64,000 nucleotides of DNA from Mixophyes australis (lineage: Eukaryota; Chordata; Amphibia; Anura; Limnodynastidae). The first letter of the stretch is position 1. The number at the start of each line of letters is the position of its first letter. A model generated the notes under the pieces. It worked only from the letters and a program-made list of their open reading frames with translations, was not told where the DNA came from and made no database searches. Of this stretch, positions 43,346 through 54,375 are shown piece by piece. Location: positions 41,507,824-41,571,823 of the forward strand of contig JAVHZZ010000009.1 in assembly GCA_036250195.1 (NCBI GenBank), given 5' to 3'. Both the position numbers and the translations under genes were made by a program.

Positions 43346-43890
43346 TATGGTAAGTACGCCTATTAGTTCAGCACCAACTACAATGGCAAGGTGTGATGGC
43401 CAAGGAAGAGGAGATTCTTCAGAAATATCCCAACATGTAGTTGCAAAAAAAGAGATAAACAAATATAAAGTTGCAACATTTCAAATATTGTTTTATAAAT
43501 ATGTGCCTAACAGCACAGTTATAATGCTATTGGGTCATTATTCTGTTTTGTGCTATATGTTGACCTTTTTGTATGTTAGCTAAAAGTTTTGCATCACCAA
43601 TACTCTTCATGCACTTGTTAATTATATATTATTTTTCTAGTTGATGCTAATGAAAATGAAAAATATATATTTTTACAGCAGAAAATATTTGATTGGGCTA
43701 TATAAAAACAGTTGTATAGTGGACAAATCTAAGTTAATGTGTTTTTGCATAATATTTGTACAATTTTACAGTCACTTACCAAACCATCTCCAAGAGTGCC
43801 AAATGTCGAGGACACACTACTGTCTGCACAAACAATTCCTACTATAAAAAAATAAGCTCATATTAGACAATATTAATAAATTACACACAT

Positions 43891-43921
43891 CAATTATTAT
43901 TATTATTATTATTATTATTAT
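43891..43921. repeat. (ATT)n microsatellite
   Basis: About ten ATT units. Confidence 0.95.
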
Positions 43922-43949
43922 AAACTACTTACATTTAAATTTGTTAGCA

Positions 43950-44740
43950 ATTAATCTTTCTCTAATCTGCTCCTCCCTATAGCCTGCACATTGCCAGATG
44001 GTTCACAGACACCAGTTTGTTTACTGTCTACTGCAATAGCCAATGGGCTATGTTGTTGTAAGGTCAGATTATGCGGTAGACAGCAAACCAACACAATATC
44101 GACACCTTTGCATAGGCATAGAGGAGCACACCACCAGATTGATCACGGCACCTGAATCTGGTCTTTAATAGTCCAACGGTACGTTTTATCACACCATTAG
44201 TGGCTATGTGCATCTTGTTATTTTTGGGCTGGGCAGAAGTCTGCGGATGCCACAGAGGTGTCGATAATCTGGAGCGACACCCATACCCTGAATCACTTGA
44301 AATGAGACTGAAATGTTAGCTTACATTGAATGCAAATGTACAGCAGGTAGCATATGTGAAGCATAGCATTAAAGGATGATGGTTAATCAAAATATGGCTT
44401 TAATGCTAATCACAATATGGTTTTAATACCAAACTGCCAGCCCTCCCGCAAATTTCCTCTCTCAAACTTGTTAAAGAGGGCTGACTGCTTCAGAATATGG
44501 TTTTCAGATCATCATATAAGAGAGCTAGCAACAACACTCATTATATGCATGTTAGCATCGCAGGTCACCTGCAAATTCAGAGAGTGGAAGTAGTGGCGAT
44601 TGACAGGAATATATATCCTGTGGTTAGGTGGTCTCAGACCTACTGTATATGAGTGCAATGTATAGCTCCCAAGACATTTAGTAGTCCAGAGAGCCTATAA
44701 AAAGCCACCTTTATCTCAAGTCACTGTGGCTCCTTGCTAG
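43950..44740 (-). pseudogene. Harbinger (HARBI1-like) transposase, two catalytic residues lost
   Basis: Minus-strand frames read, in order: FYRLSGLLNVLGAIHCTHI (first Asp of GAIDCTHI replaced by His), then IYIPVNRHYFHSLNLQVTCD, LFNKFERGNL, SDSGYGCRSRLSTPL (second Asp in D-S-G-Y kept), KNNKMHIATNGVIKRTVGLL (Glu of V-I-E-R-T replaced by Lys), TRFRCRDQSGG and VCCVLHN-like CWFAVYRII. Two of three catalytic residues are gone and frames are broken. It differs strongly from the Harbinger at 18.6 kb, so two lineages are present. Confidence 0.85.
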
Positions 44741-44742
44741 GG

Positions 44743-45217
44743 TGTCAGGATGCTGCTTTGTCTTGGCATCTCCTGTCTCTTAAACTATGTTGACTTGTTA
44801 TTATTTGTATTTTCCGTGCAGTACCTCTGACCCACCAGAGGTGCTGCTATTGTATCCTTGTCTCTTCCCTCATTAGCAGGGGATAACCTGCTGCTCCTGT
44901 TAATTACTGCACATGTTCTCTCCCTATTTATGCCTGCTTCCCGCAGTTCACCTTGGTCATTGATGTTGTTGTTCTCATAGTTGCTATTGTTACTTCACCT
45001 GTTCCCTTGGACTACTACATGCTGTTAGCCGACATCCCTGTTCCTGGTTTCATTCTACTCAGCCAGTTCACCTGCACCAGCCAGATTCTCTGTTATCTAC
45101 CTGCACTCAGCCTCACCCAGAGATCCATTGTTCAGTCTCAGCTATATTCGGTTTGTGCTTTTTCCAGCACTATTCTGGATCATGTCTTCTCAATAAATTG
45201 TTATTCTTTCAGCATAC
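44743..45217 (+). mobile_element. Probable solo LTR
   Basis: Begins TGTCAGGATGCTGC, has CTCAATAAATTGTTATTC (poly(A)-signal-like) near 45189 and ends at about GAGCTCCA. Flanks TAGGG and TAGCT match at 3 of 5. The body is a Pro/Leu-coding-like pyrimidine-rich 5' leader typical of these LTRs; the open frame at 44953-45222 is incidental. Confidence 0.55.
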
Positions 45218-45279
45218 TTTGAGCTCCATAGCTGTCATTTTAGTCTTCAGCAAAGAAGTGTAACTTGAGGAGAATGACA

Positions 45280-46615
45280 TGTGTGGTACCCCAAAGCCCT
45301 GTTGAACAGCACAGAGGAGTGCATAAACACTTTTAAAACGCAGGGCTACAAGGGGTTAATTGTGCTCCTGAAAACTTGTGCCCAGAAGTGATTGACAGGA
45401 GGAGGATGAAGGCCCTGATTGGCTGGGGGAGTAACAGGAAGAGGATGTGCAGGAAGGAGGAGAGAGAGAGAGCAGCATGGTAGAAGGAACAAGGGGGAGA
45501 ACGTGCAGCCGAGCAGAGACAAGATTGAGCTGCTGCCAGAACTGTGACATTCCCAGCAAAGCGGACGGAGAACAGCTGTGGACACGCAGTGGGCGCCAAG
45601 GACAGTCTCCACTAACTGCAGAACCGTCTCAAGGTAAAACCCTAGCCTGCAGTGTACTGCACACACCCCAGTGTCAGAGGGAAGAGTGATGACGGAATCT
45701 ATCCAAAACTGACATTGCATTCTTGTACAAGGAAGGATTGTGAGAGCTTTTCCCCCAGAGCATACCTTTACACAGGCTGCAGGGAACAATTAAGACGGTG
45801 ATTTCAGCTATATCCTGTGTGTGTGCTGATAGAGATTCATTGACTGTTGAGAGAACAGCGCCATCTTGTGGCTGAAATGAGCAACAGCCCTGCTTTCTAC
45901 TATAATACTTAACCCTTGATGGAAACCTCTGCAGGACATTGGAACACTACCAAATTCCTGTGCACAGGTCAGCCCAGGACTGAGTGGAAAATATGGTAAC
46001 GTTACCGGGGATAATATTGGTGCACCAAATGTTTTAGATGGATGTCAATGTTATGTGATTTACCTAAGAATTGATTTATTAATATTGAAGGTGTGACATT
46101 CAGTGTTAGTGGTACCGCTGCAATTCAAGTTAACTCAGCAGTAGATGCTAAAAGTGGGGCGTCTGACCCATAGGGAATAGCACGGTACCCCAAACACCTG
46201 AATAAGAAGGAGCCCTCTAGTGGGCGCGGTAGTGACCGTAAGAGTCTTGATGGCTTATTACTGATGGTTCTTGCATCATCCCCAGTCAGATATTGCTAAC
46301 TTGAAAGTAGTAACTGTGATTACCAGTGTGCCTTATTAGACAATGTGTATGTTATATGTTAAATGCTATTGTGCTCTATGCTGATCAGACGCATTATTTT
46401 GTCATACTATTGAGCTGAAGGGGTCAGTGGCGCGGTGTCTTACCGAAACTATCCTTACCGCATTCTCAATAAACCCGAGTTGTTTGACCAATCCTTGTCC
46501 CTTTCATTGAAGTATTTATCTCCTGACCACCGGATATCCGAACAGAAAAGAACCTGACTCGTGTCTGGAGGACAAGGTAAGGGAAGGATTCCCATCAGTA
46601 CTCGACCACCACACA
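45280..46615 (+). mobile_element. Large solo LTR (1.3 kb), retroviral type suspected
   Basis: Ends TGTGTGGTACC and GACCACCACACA are inverted over 8 bp (TGTGTGGT). Flanks TGACA (45275-45279) and TGCCA (46616-46620) match at 4 of 5. A poly(A) signal TCTCAATAAACCC lies at about 46466, roughly 150 bp before the end, giving an R-U5 layout. GC-rich centre (45450-45620). Overlapping open frames on both strands (up to 147 codons) show no motif. Confidence 0.6.
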
Positions 46616-46620
46616 TGCCA

Positions 46621-47476
46621 TTTGTATACCATGCTGATTTGAGATTTACTTCTTGTAAGTGTAATCCCAAAAGTGGGTGAAACTTAAACACGTGGTGTTA
46701 TTGATTTATAGCCATAAATACACTGGATTGATTGGGATTTTTGTGAGTAAATCAGTCATTCAATATATATGTTGCTCTATGATACATTTTCTGTTTTGTT
46801 CTCATGTATACATATCCCGAGTGGAGAGTGTTGAAATTCCACATAGAACCAAGTCCTGTCTCGTTGTTTAAGCAGACTCTGTTAGATTTTAGCATTCAAA
46901 ATTGAACTATCCGAAGTGTCATCTTGTTTGGACTGATATACCTGTTTGTATATTTTTTTGTTTTTTTTATAATTTCTATTTGGGAGTGCCAACTATATTT
47001 CCATATTTGTCCTTTGGGATGTCCATTGGTCCAGAGAAGATTCTGATTGTGGTGCCTATGAAAACAATATATGTAATGGAAATGGAGTGGTGCTTGAAAT
47101 TGAAACAAAGTTTTCAATACACTTAATAGGGTCTGGTCTGGGTTTTCAGATTCACTAGTAATTGATGGCCAGGGCAAACCAGATTTACGGTAATTGATTG
47201 ATACCCCCCTTTCTTTGTAATCTTTTTCACTGTCCCCTTTTTCTTGTTGTCATTGTTATTGCTAATATGAGAGGCTTCTTGTTTTTGTTTCATCTTCAAA
47301 AGTTACAGATTGTCCACCAATTACTACACTAATGTGAGAAATATGTGACTAGTGAAGAGCCTGCCGTCTCACTAGCTATTTTCTCTTTTAAAATAGTTGC
47401 AAAGACGTTTATACCAGTATTATGAAAGTGTTTCACAACCAAATTAACTATTAATTCCAGCCATCTTTAGTAATGC
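46621..47476. other. No gene seen
   Basis: Nothing recognised on either strand. Confidence 0.45.
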
Positions 47477-47484
47477 CCTCGGTG

Positions 47485-47811
47485 CAGTGGCGGATCCAGG
47501 GGGGGGGGGGGGGGGCGATCGGGGCGATCGCCCCCCCCCCCCCCTAGCAGACACTTGCTGCCGACGGCTGCACAGTATGTGCAGGTCTGTCCAGGCGTGA
47601 CAGGCAGGGACAGTGTTCTGCCCGGCTGCTCTGATTGTGTTTAAAACACAATCAGAGCAGCCGGGCAGCACACTGTCCCTGCCTGTCACGGCTGGACGGA
47701 CCTGCACATACTGTGCAGCCGTCGGCAGCCTAAACTGTTAGAAAGAGGCGGGGCCTAAATCGCCCCCCCCTAAATCGCCCCGGGTACAGTCGTTTTCTAG
47801 ATCCGCCCCTG
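47485..47811. mobile_element. Palindromic hAT MITE
   Basis: Ends CAGTGGCGGATC and (inverted) CAGGGGCGGATC; 8-bp flanks CCTCGGTG (47477-47484) and CCTCAGTG (47812-47819) match at 7 of 8. The centre is a near-perfect palindrome around GTGTTTAAAACAC at about 47640, with arms of about 85-90 bp (CTGCCGACGGCTGCACAGTA on both). An 18-base G-run and a 15-base C-run stand beside GATCGGGGCGATCG. Confidence 0.92.
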
Positions 47812-47819
47812 CCTCAGTG

Positions 47820-48785
47820 TAGACAGTGGTATTACAATTAGGGAGGGAATCTCTGATGAGTACTAGTCTAGTTTGTACATTGGAATTTCTCAGTGTGCTG
47901 GGCAACAGCTTTTAGCTCAGCCACAGCCCAATCCTCTTCATCAGTGGCAATCTCTCTTTTTCTGGCATTAATGAACATCATTGTATAGATTTCAGTTCCC
48001 CAACAATTTCACTTGTGTGGCAGTGTTTAATCTGTTAATCGGATAACGTAGTAGTTCTGTAAATTATATCTCTTACATTCAAAAAATTGAAAGGCCATCT
48101 GTGATTTAAGAGAACATGTCATGAACACGCTCCCAGCTGCCGTGACTTTGGGTATTTGCTGTATGAGGTCACACACAATCTCCTCATAGAAATGGAGCTG
48201 TGTGAAATTGTTTCTATGCCTATTATACAGTTAAGAGAAAGCTAATGTTCTCTGCCATTCTATGCTAAAGAAAACTAAAAGTGACTGGCTGAAAAGTTAA
48301 TCAATGGGAATACTGGCAAGAACGGTGGCGGTCATAATTGTGACAGAACTGATGTCAACACTTAACCTGCCGATATAAAATTGTCGGCAGGCTAAATGCC
48401 ACCACTTACAGTGTGCAAACAGTTTTGTAGATTGAAATGCTTCTGATTTTAACATTTTACAATTTTATTATTTTTATAACATGATTTTGAATATTGTATT
48501 TAAAAATGATTTGGCACTCAGGACTGATAGAAAGTTGTAACAGGATTCCATTTGTTCACACATATCAACCCTGGCCCCTCATACACAGACTTGCATTTTT
48601 GAGATTCTGGCATTCCTTGAAAAAAGCATACTCCAGCATTCAGTAATTTCAATTGCCAGTCATGACCTGTTATAAAAGAAGGAACAACCTACAAGATAGA
48701 TTAGTCATATAGGAATTCTAAAATAGGAACCTACTACATTGTTTATATTTGCAACTAAAATGGGCACATTTTACTGTTTTTGATA
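47820..48785. other. No gene seen
   Basis: Nothing recognised. Confidence 0.45.
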
Positions 48786-48799
48786 TGCAATGTTCTAAT

Positions 48800-48900
48800 A
48801 ATCATCAACATCATCATCAGTAATTAAACAATAATGAGTAATACATATAGACAGAGAGGTAAGAGGTCCCTGCTCGCAAGCTTGCAATCTATGGAAATTA
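48800..48900 (-). repeat. SINE/LINE tail fragment
   Basis: ATCATCAACATCATCATCA is followed by GAGAGGTAAGAGGTCCCTGC and GCAAGCTTGCAATCTATGG, the same order as at 56793-56935, an inverted GCGCTATATAAATAAA-(ATG)n-type tail family. Confidence 0.65.
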
Positions 48901-49429
48901 GAAAGATATTTAGGACTTAAAAATGAGCAAATGATTTCAAATTAATGGTCCTTATACTCATGCCATTTTCTTTGTTGTCTATCACATAAATGACCATGTG
49001 GTATAGTAAATGTGGGAGAGGCTACACTTACTATATGAAATAGTATCTAAAAGCATCAATCCACGATTTATTGTGGCAACACTTTATTGCCTTTTACATT
49101 TATTTTTTTACAACCATTTAATTGTATACTTTAAAATGATGACCTGATACTAAAAGATCTAAACTGTGAATATGATTTGCATTCAGTCATTTGATTTATT
49201 ATTGTTCGTGATATGCTAATATTTTCTCTGCTTTTATCTACAAGTGTCAGAATATTCTGCATGACAGCAACAAAGTAATTGCTTCTATCTAACAATATTG
49301 TGTTTATTGCAATTTTTAAATAAATGTGTTGTTGTGCTGCAATTATGTTGTGGTTATTTATTTTAATCAATGAATGACACTGTTAACATAAGTAATGATT
49401 TTAATCATTTGTTAAATGAAGCCTATTGG
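48901..49429. other. No gene seen
   Basis: AT-rich, nothing recognised. Confidence 0.45.
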
Positions 49430-49733
49430 CCTGTTTCATTAAGGCAAAGAAAAAAAGGAGTAAATTCTCACCTTGGCAAAAACATATTGCATTAAAGGGG
49501 GAGGTACATTTCAAAATGCGGGGACAGATTTATAGATGGAGTAGGGCATGGCCTAGATCAACTTTAAATTTCAGTGTAAATATAAAGCTGTTAAGTATTT
49601 GTGTGTTATATGAAAAATTACCCAGTATTTTCCTTATGTGCAAAATAATAAACTAATTTGCATCCCTAGCATTGTAACAGGAGCACATATATTCCTCCTT
49701 TTTTGCTTTGTTTGCCTTAATGAATCAGGCCCT
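49430..49733. mobile_element. MITE with GGCCTGATTCATTAAGGCAAA ends
   Basis: The left end GGCCTGTTTCATTAAGGCAAA and AAAAAAGGAG are mirrored on the right by CCTCCTTTTTTGC and TTTGCCTTAATGAATCAGGCC. About 300 bp, AT-rich interior, no coding capacity. Another member ends at 39392. Confidence 0.8.
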
Positions 49734-50270
49734 GTATTTCTATATAGCTTGTTCTGTTACTTCATTATATGTCATTTGTTGTTTATAACGATTATGATTA
49801 AATGAATTAGATTTGCATAACAATTTATAATGCAAACATTGGGTGCTTTTATTATAACAAATCAAAATAAACAGTTTTTCAAATGAGCCACAATAAGTCA
49901 AATAGTCCATTATTTTGCTGAATTGCTTCTTATGACTGTGACAATTGTTATAATATTTATACAAGATTCATTGGAGAGGAATATTTTAGGTCTACAATAA
50001 CAAATCTACAAGCTGAATTTTATGACTCATATTCTTTATGTCATGCGCAGTGATAGCTTATTGTGCAAACTGTCACCATGCTGACCTTTGATTTGAACAC
50101 TTAAAACTTTGTCTATACTCATCCCAAGTGTCGACCCAAATAAATTATTGTTAAGCATATAATAAAAAATAATAAACTAAATTTGTCCACAATTTTCTAT
50201 AGACAAATAACCGTTTGCCCCATAGATCGACATATAATACACACACTACCCCCAACTGTTATAGTCCTTC
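49734..50270. other. No gene seen
   Basis: AT-rich, nothing recognised. Confidence 0.45.
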
Positions 50271-50284
50271 AGATGTCCAGTACG

Positions 50285-50320
50285 TATACACACACATATA
50301 TACACACATATATATATATA

Positions 50321-50364
<44 letters not shown>

Positions 50365-50375
50365 TATATACAGCA
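50285..50375. repeat. (CA)n/(TA)n microsatellite
   Basis: TACACACACATATATACACAC, long TATATA run, then CACACACATATATACA. Confidence 0.95.
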
Positions 50376-51120
50376 TACTAATAAGCCCCAAAATATACAG
50401 ACCAGCATATATTGCAGATACTCAATATTTCCTCATATTAAACATCTTCACAGGCCAGGCTAGCACACTTCAACCACTAGCTTGGTCTCTCCTATGAAAT
50501 GTAATACCTCTTGGAATTGAGCCTGTTGCTTTTAATTTACTAGAAGATTCTGGCATTCTATGCTCCCGTTGGCTTTCAGACTCATCTGAAGGAGAAAGAG
50601 CAGTCAGATTAGCATCATTAGCAATTTTTTTCTGCTTTTTATTAATAAAAACCTTTGTAGAGACACTTTGAATTAATATTAATGTACTTTACATGTACAG
50701 GGTACAATATTTGGTACCAACCCTTGTTGCTGTTTCTATTTCTTCCAAAGTAAGCAATGCTCATATAAATACAGTAGCTGGTTAATCACAGTTTCAGCAA
50801 GTCCCTTTAACCAACCTGCCCACACCTTTTCTAGTCAGCCCTCCCACCAACTCGTCAACCCCCCCACAGACACAGTTCTTAAACCCCACCCTCCTCTTTG
50901 CCTTTAGTAAGTTTCCCTTCCCCTTTAGTCACTTCTGCCATCCCGCTTGGCTCTGCATTTTCATCAAATTGCAAACGCATATCAACAAATAGTTTCCACC
51001 ACCATGCCTCCTGTTCATTCCCACGCTTCAGCAAAATTCTGCTTGTTCTTCTTTCCCCTTTGACGCGTCATATTAGTGTAGGCATCTGCTTTAACCCCAT
51101 CAGCATCACTGGCCAATAGC
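50376..51120. other. No gene seen; possibly 5' region of the DIRS element
   Basis: Cytosine-rich stretch 50820-51060 leads into the DIRS gag frame; no motif. Confidence 0.35.
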
Positions 51121-51123
51121 ACC

Positions 51124-52340
51124 GTGCCATTGCTTGCTGGTGGTCCAGGTCATGGGCTGGGTTATGCGTCCACCCTGGCGCCTCCTCGGGTTACTTCCTG
51201 TATAGTTGCTTCACATTTACCTAATATTGTTCAGCAACCGTCTCAAACTGCAGTTGCCAGTTCAAATTTGCTAGAGTCTAATCCATTATTGGCTACTTCA
51301 ACACGGCGAGTTGAACCTTGGAGTGCTGCTCCTGGTCTAGGGAGCTCTGTTTCTGTTTCCTCCTCTGCAGGTTCGACCGAGCATATGGCATCAAAACACA
51401 GGAGCAGGCACGTTTCTAATGCAGAAGCTGCATCCAGGTCTGCGCAGGGATCATTGTCGCAAGTGGTTGGTGATAGTCACAGAAGGTCTGTTGCAACTGG
51501 TGAGTATAGCAGCAATCTTACTGTTGTTAGCTCGGAGTCGGGCTCTTCTGAGAGTGAGGTTCCCAGGAGATCTGGAAGTAAAGACAAGAGGTTAATAAGG
51601 CTGCCGGAGAGAAAGTTGGGAGGGCCTGCCACCATGCTAGTGATGCAAGTGAAAACTCCCTAGGCAGAATAGCAGGTGCTCTGTTCTAATACAGCCGTCC
51701 ATAGGGACATTAGAAGTAAGATTGTTAAGATTTGCATGGGATGTTTTGTGGATATGTTTGCCATCATAAATAAGGCGAAGGACCCTTTGGCGGCAGAAAA
51801 GTCACCCTCTGGTATATGTGAGGAAGCCTATCAGAGTTTTAAAATTGGTTAGAAGGCATCCTTGTCTTTGCTGAATGTTACCTAGAGAGCAGGTCAAAGG
51901 AACATATGAATGTCATAAAATACATTCACTTGATTCAAGTGATATACATGCACTCTAGAGGTAACATGTGGAGGACGTTATAATGAGGCATTCTGCTGGA
52001 AACAGGATGGGTTGGTTGTAATGGATCTTGGTTGTAAGGATGTGGAAGTGTGGCTTGAAGTATTGCAACCTAGAACAGATGTGGGTGTGATAAGACAAGG
52101 GCAAACCCCAAATAGATATGGGACATCCATTCAGGGGAAAAAGTTTTGTTTATAACGGAGGTCACTGTGACAGAGGGGCAACCTTTAGATATAAGCATGC
52201 CTGTTCCACGTGTCGGGGAGGACATCCTAGGAGAGAGTGCAATAAGAGGAGCTGTCCAGTTCCCACCAAATGACCCAACGCAGGGACTCCTGCTCGTTAA
52301 GGCCTTTTCACCTATAATTTTGTCTGAATTGAGCAAATAG
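51124..52340 (+). pseudogene. Ngaro/DIRS gag-like protein
   Basis: The first part (51124-51663) is open for 179 codons, Ser/Arg-rich (HRSRHVSNAEAASRS, SSESGSSESEVPRRSGS, then KDKRLIRLPERK), as the nucleic-acid-binding N-terminal half of DIRS gag is. The second part near 52110-52260 encodes, in another frame, YNGGHCDRGATFRYKHAC followed by STCRGGHPRRECNK: a Cys/His cluster of the C-x-F-N-x-G-x-C ... H-x-C-x2-C-x-G-x-H-x4-C kind seen in DIRS and Ngaro gag proteins. Frameshifts and stops separate the two. Structural protein, role in particle formation inferred from family. Confidence 0.72.
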
Positions 52341-52573
52341 TTAGCTTGGTATCCCGATAGAACGACTTCAACATTTTTATGGGATGGCTTTGTTAATGGG
52401 TTTAAATTGCCGGTTAGTGGAAAGTGCATGTTGGTTCACCTAGAAATTTGAAAACATCTGTTGATATGCCATTAATTGTGCAGGAGAAAGTGGATAAGGA
52501 GGTGTCAATGGGTAGAATGTGCGACCCTTTTCCTTCCCCTCCTATACGAGGTCTGATTCTTTAACCTGTAGGC

Positions 52574-53830
52574 ATGGTTCCAGAAAAAGAATTAGGCAAA
52601 TTCAGTCTAATCCAACATTTGTCACATCCACCTGAAATGTCTGTGACTGACGCAATTGCAGAATCTGAATGCTCGGTTGCATATCAAACATTTGAGGATG
52701 CTTGGATTCTAGTGCAGCGGTGTGGGACTGGCGCATTGCTGGCAAAACTTGATATTGAGTCAGCATTTAGACTTTTGCCATTGCATCCATCTTCATTTAG
52801 ATATATGGGTTATCGTTTACCAGGTGGTTATTATGTAGACAAATGTTTGCCTATGGGATGTTCGGTGTCGTGTTCATTTTTTGAGTGTTTTAGTAGTTTT
52901 TTTCATTGATGTATTATCGACGGTTCTAAGTATCAGGGTGTGGCTCATTATTTGCACAATTTTCTATTTATTGGTCCGCGTTGTTCCACGGTCTGCCAGG
53001 AATTGTTGTTTTCTGCCCAATCATTGTTTAGGGAGTTCCCTTTGTAGCAGTCAAGTAAAATTATCGTATTTAGATATGTAGGCTACCAAATGAGAAAGTG
53101 GCTATGTTGTGGGGTATTATGGATTTGTTTCATGGATGAATTTAAAGCAAGTTCAATCACCGCTTGGCCTTTTTAATTTTGGCTGTTGTGGTATCCCAAT
53201 GGTAAGGAGCTTTTGTTTTAAGCTGGAGAGGGCTACAGCTAGATTAACTAAGGCCCATCATTTTGTTAGGCTCTCTAAGGAAATTAAGTATGATTTGGCT
53301 TTGTGGTGCTTTTTCTGGAAAATTTCAGCATGCTTTGTTTGTGGAATACTCCTCCATCTGCCAATAATGTCGAGCTTCAACATTTTACTGATGCTGCAGG
53401 CTCTTCTGGGTTTGGGGCTTATTTGGACGGTGAGTGGTGCACCGCCTCTTGGCCCCTATCTTGGTGGCAGAAGGGCCTCACAAAGAATATTTTGTTGTTG
53501 GAATTGTTTCCAATTATTGTTGCAGTGGAATTGTGGAGTCTTAGGGATAGGAACATAAATTTCTGGTGTGATAATTTAGGGGTTGTACATGCTATCAATA
53601 ATCAAAAAGCAACCCCCCATCCTGCTTTGAGGTTACTGAGATATTTGATTTATAAATGTTTAACTTTTAACATTGTTTTTAAGGCAAAACATGTACCTTG
53701 GTCTTCTAATGGGATTGCAGATGCTTTGTCTAGATTTGATTGGTGGAAGTTTCCTTATCTAGCCCCTGATGCTAACGATGTTGGTGTTCCATGCCCTGAT
53801 TTTTTCTGGCAGATTATAAGTCCGGTATAG
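52574..53830 (+). pseudogene. Ngaro/DIRS reverse transcriptase and RNase H, RT active site lost
   Basis: 52574-52909 reads MVPEKELGKFSLIQHLSHPP, LLAKLDIESAFRLLP with the first catalytic Asp, YYVDKCLPMGCSVSCS. After a frameshift, HYLHNFLFIGP stands where H-Y-L-D-D-F-L is expected, so both catalytic Asp are replaced. RNase H at 53303-53830 is in one open frame and well kept: HFTDAAGSSGFGAYL (Asp), NILLLELFPIIVAVELW (Glu), INFWCDNLGVVHAIN (Asp) and NGIADALSRF (Asp). These enzymes copy the element's RNA in a tyrosine-recombinase retrotransposon. Confidence 0.9.
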
Positions 53831-53847
53831 AAGATCTTGCAAAAAAT

Positions 53848-54375
53848 GTGGTAGCTCCAGTTACTTTGAAGAAGTATAAGGAGGTCAGCACGTTTTGTCC
53901 TTCATTTGGTATTGCTTTACTGTTGAAAAATTTAAGGAATATATCGTGTCGGCCCTGTCAAGCATTTCATTTTTCTTGCAGCTTAATGCTGTGCGTGATG
54001 TTAAGGCCTAATGATAGGGGAATGTTAATCTGTTTGTTGAGTGTCATTCCGGAACTCGCTACTGATGTGTTTGAAGCATCCTTGTTTTGTGTAGCTTTCT
54101 CAATGGCCTTTTTCTGAGCTTCTAGAATAAGTGAGTTAGTGGCTTCTTCTAAATTGGCTATTGGTTCGGGGATACTTCATAAAAATGTTATCATCAAGGG
54201 TGATAACACAGTTTGTAAGATTCACAGGCCTTAGACTGACCCGCTCGGTAAAGGACGGTGGATCAATTTGCAACGCAGTCAGGATCTTGCAGTTTTCCTT
54301 ATGCGATTAGCATTGTTGTATCGGGATATGAGTCCGGCCACTGGTAGTAATTGTCTTAGGCACAGTGATGACTAT
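53848..54375 (+). pseudogene. Ngaro/DIRS tyrosine recombinase, truncated
   Basis: VAPVTLKKYKEVSTF opens the N-terminal SAM-like domain; ASRISELVASS carries the first catalytic Arg block; RPXTDPLGKGRWINLQ and DMSPATGSNCLRHSDD follow. The H-x-x-R box and the nucleophile Tyr that should come next are missing because the retroviral LTR begins at 54376. Several stops. Without the C-terminal half it cannot recombine. Confidence 0.75.

Larger units (their letters stand above)
42790..44740. mobile_element. Second PIF/Harbinger element, partial
   Basis: Minus-strand transposase at 43950-44740, with a plus-strand fragment at 43225-43345 resembling the accessory protein's C-terminus. The two genes face each other. 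Ends not resolved; the right side is cut by an LTR starting at 44743. Confidence 0.65.

Noticed and set aside
45346..45789. Overlapping open frames of up to 147 codons on both strands
   Set aside because: They lie in the GC-rich centre of a 1.3-kb LTR-like element and no motif is visible.
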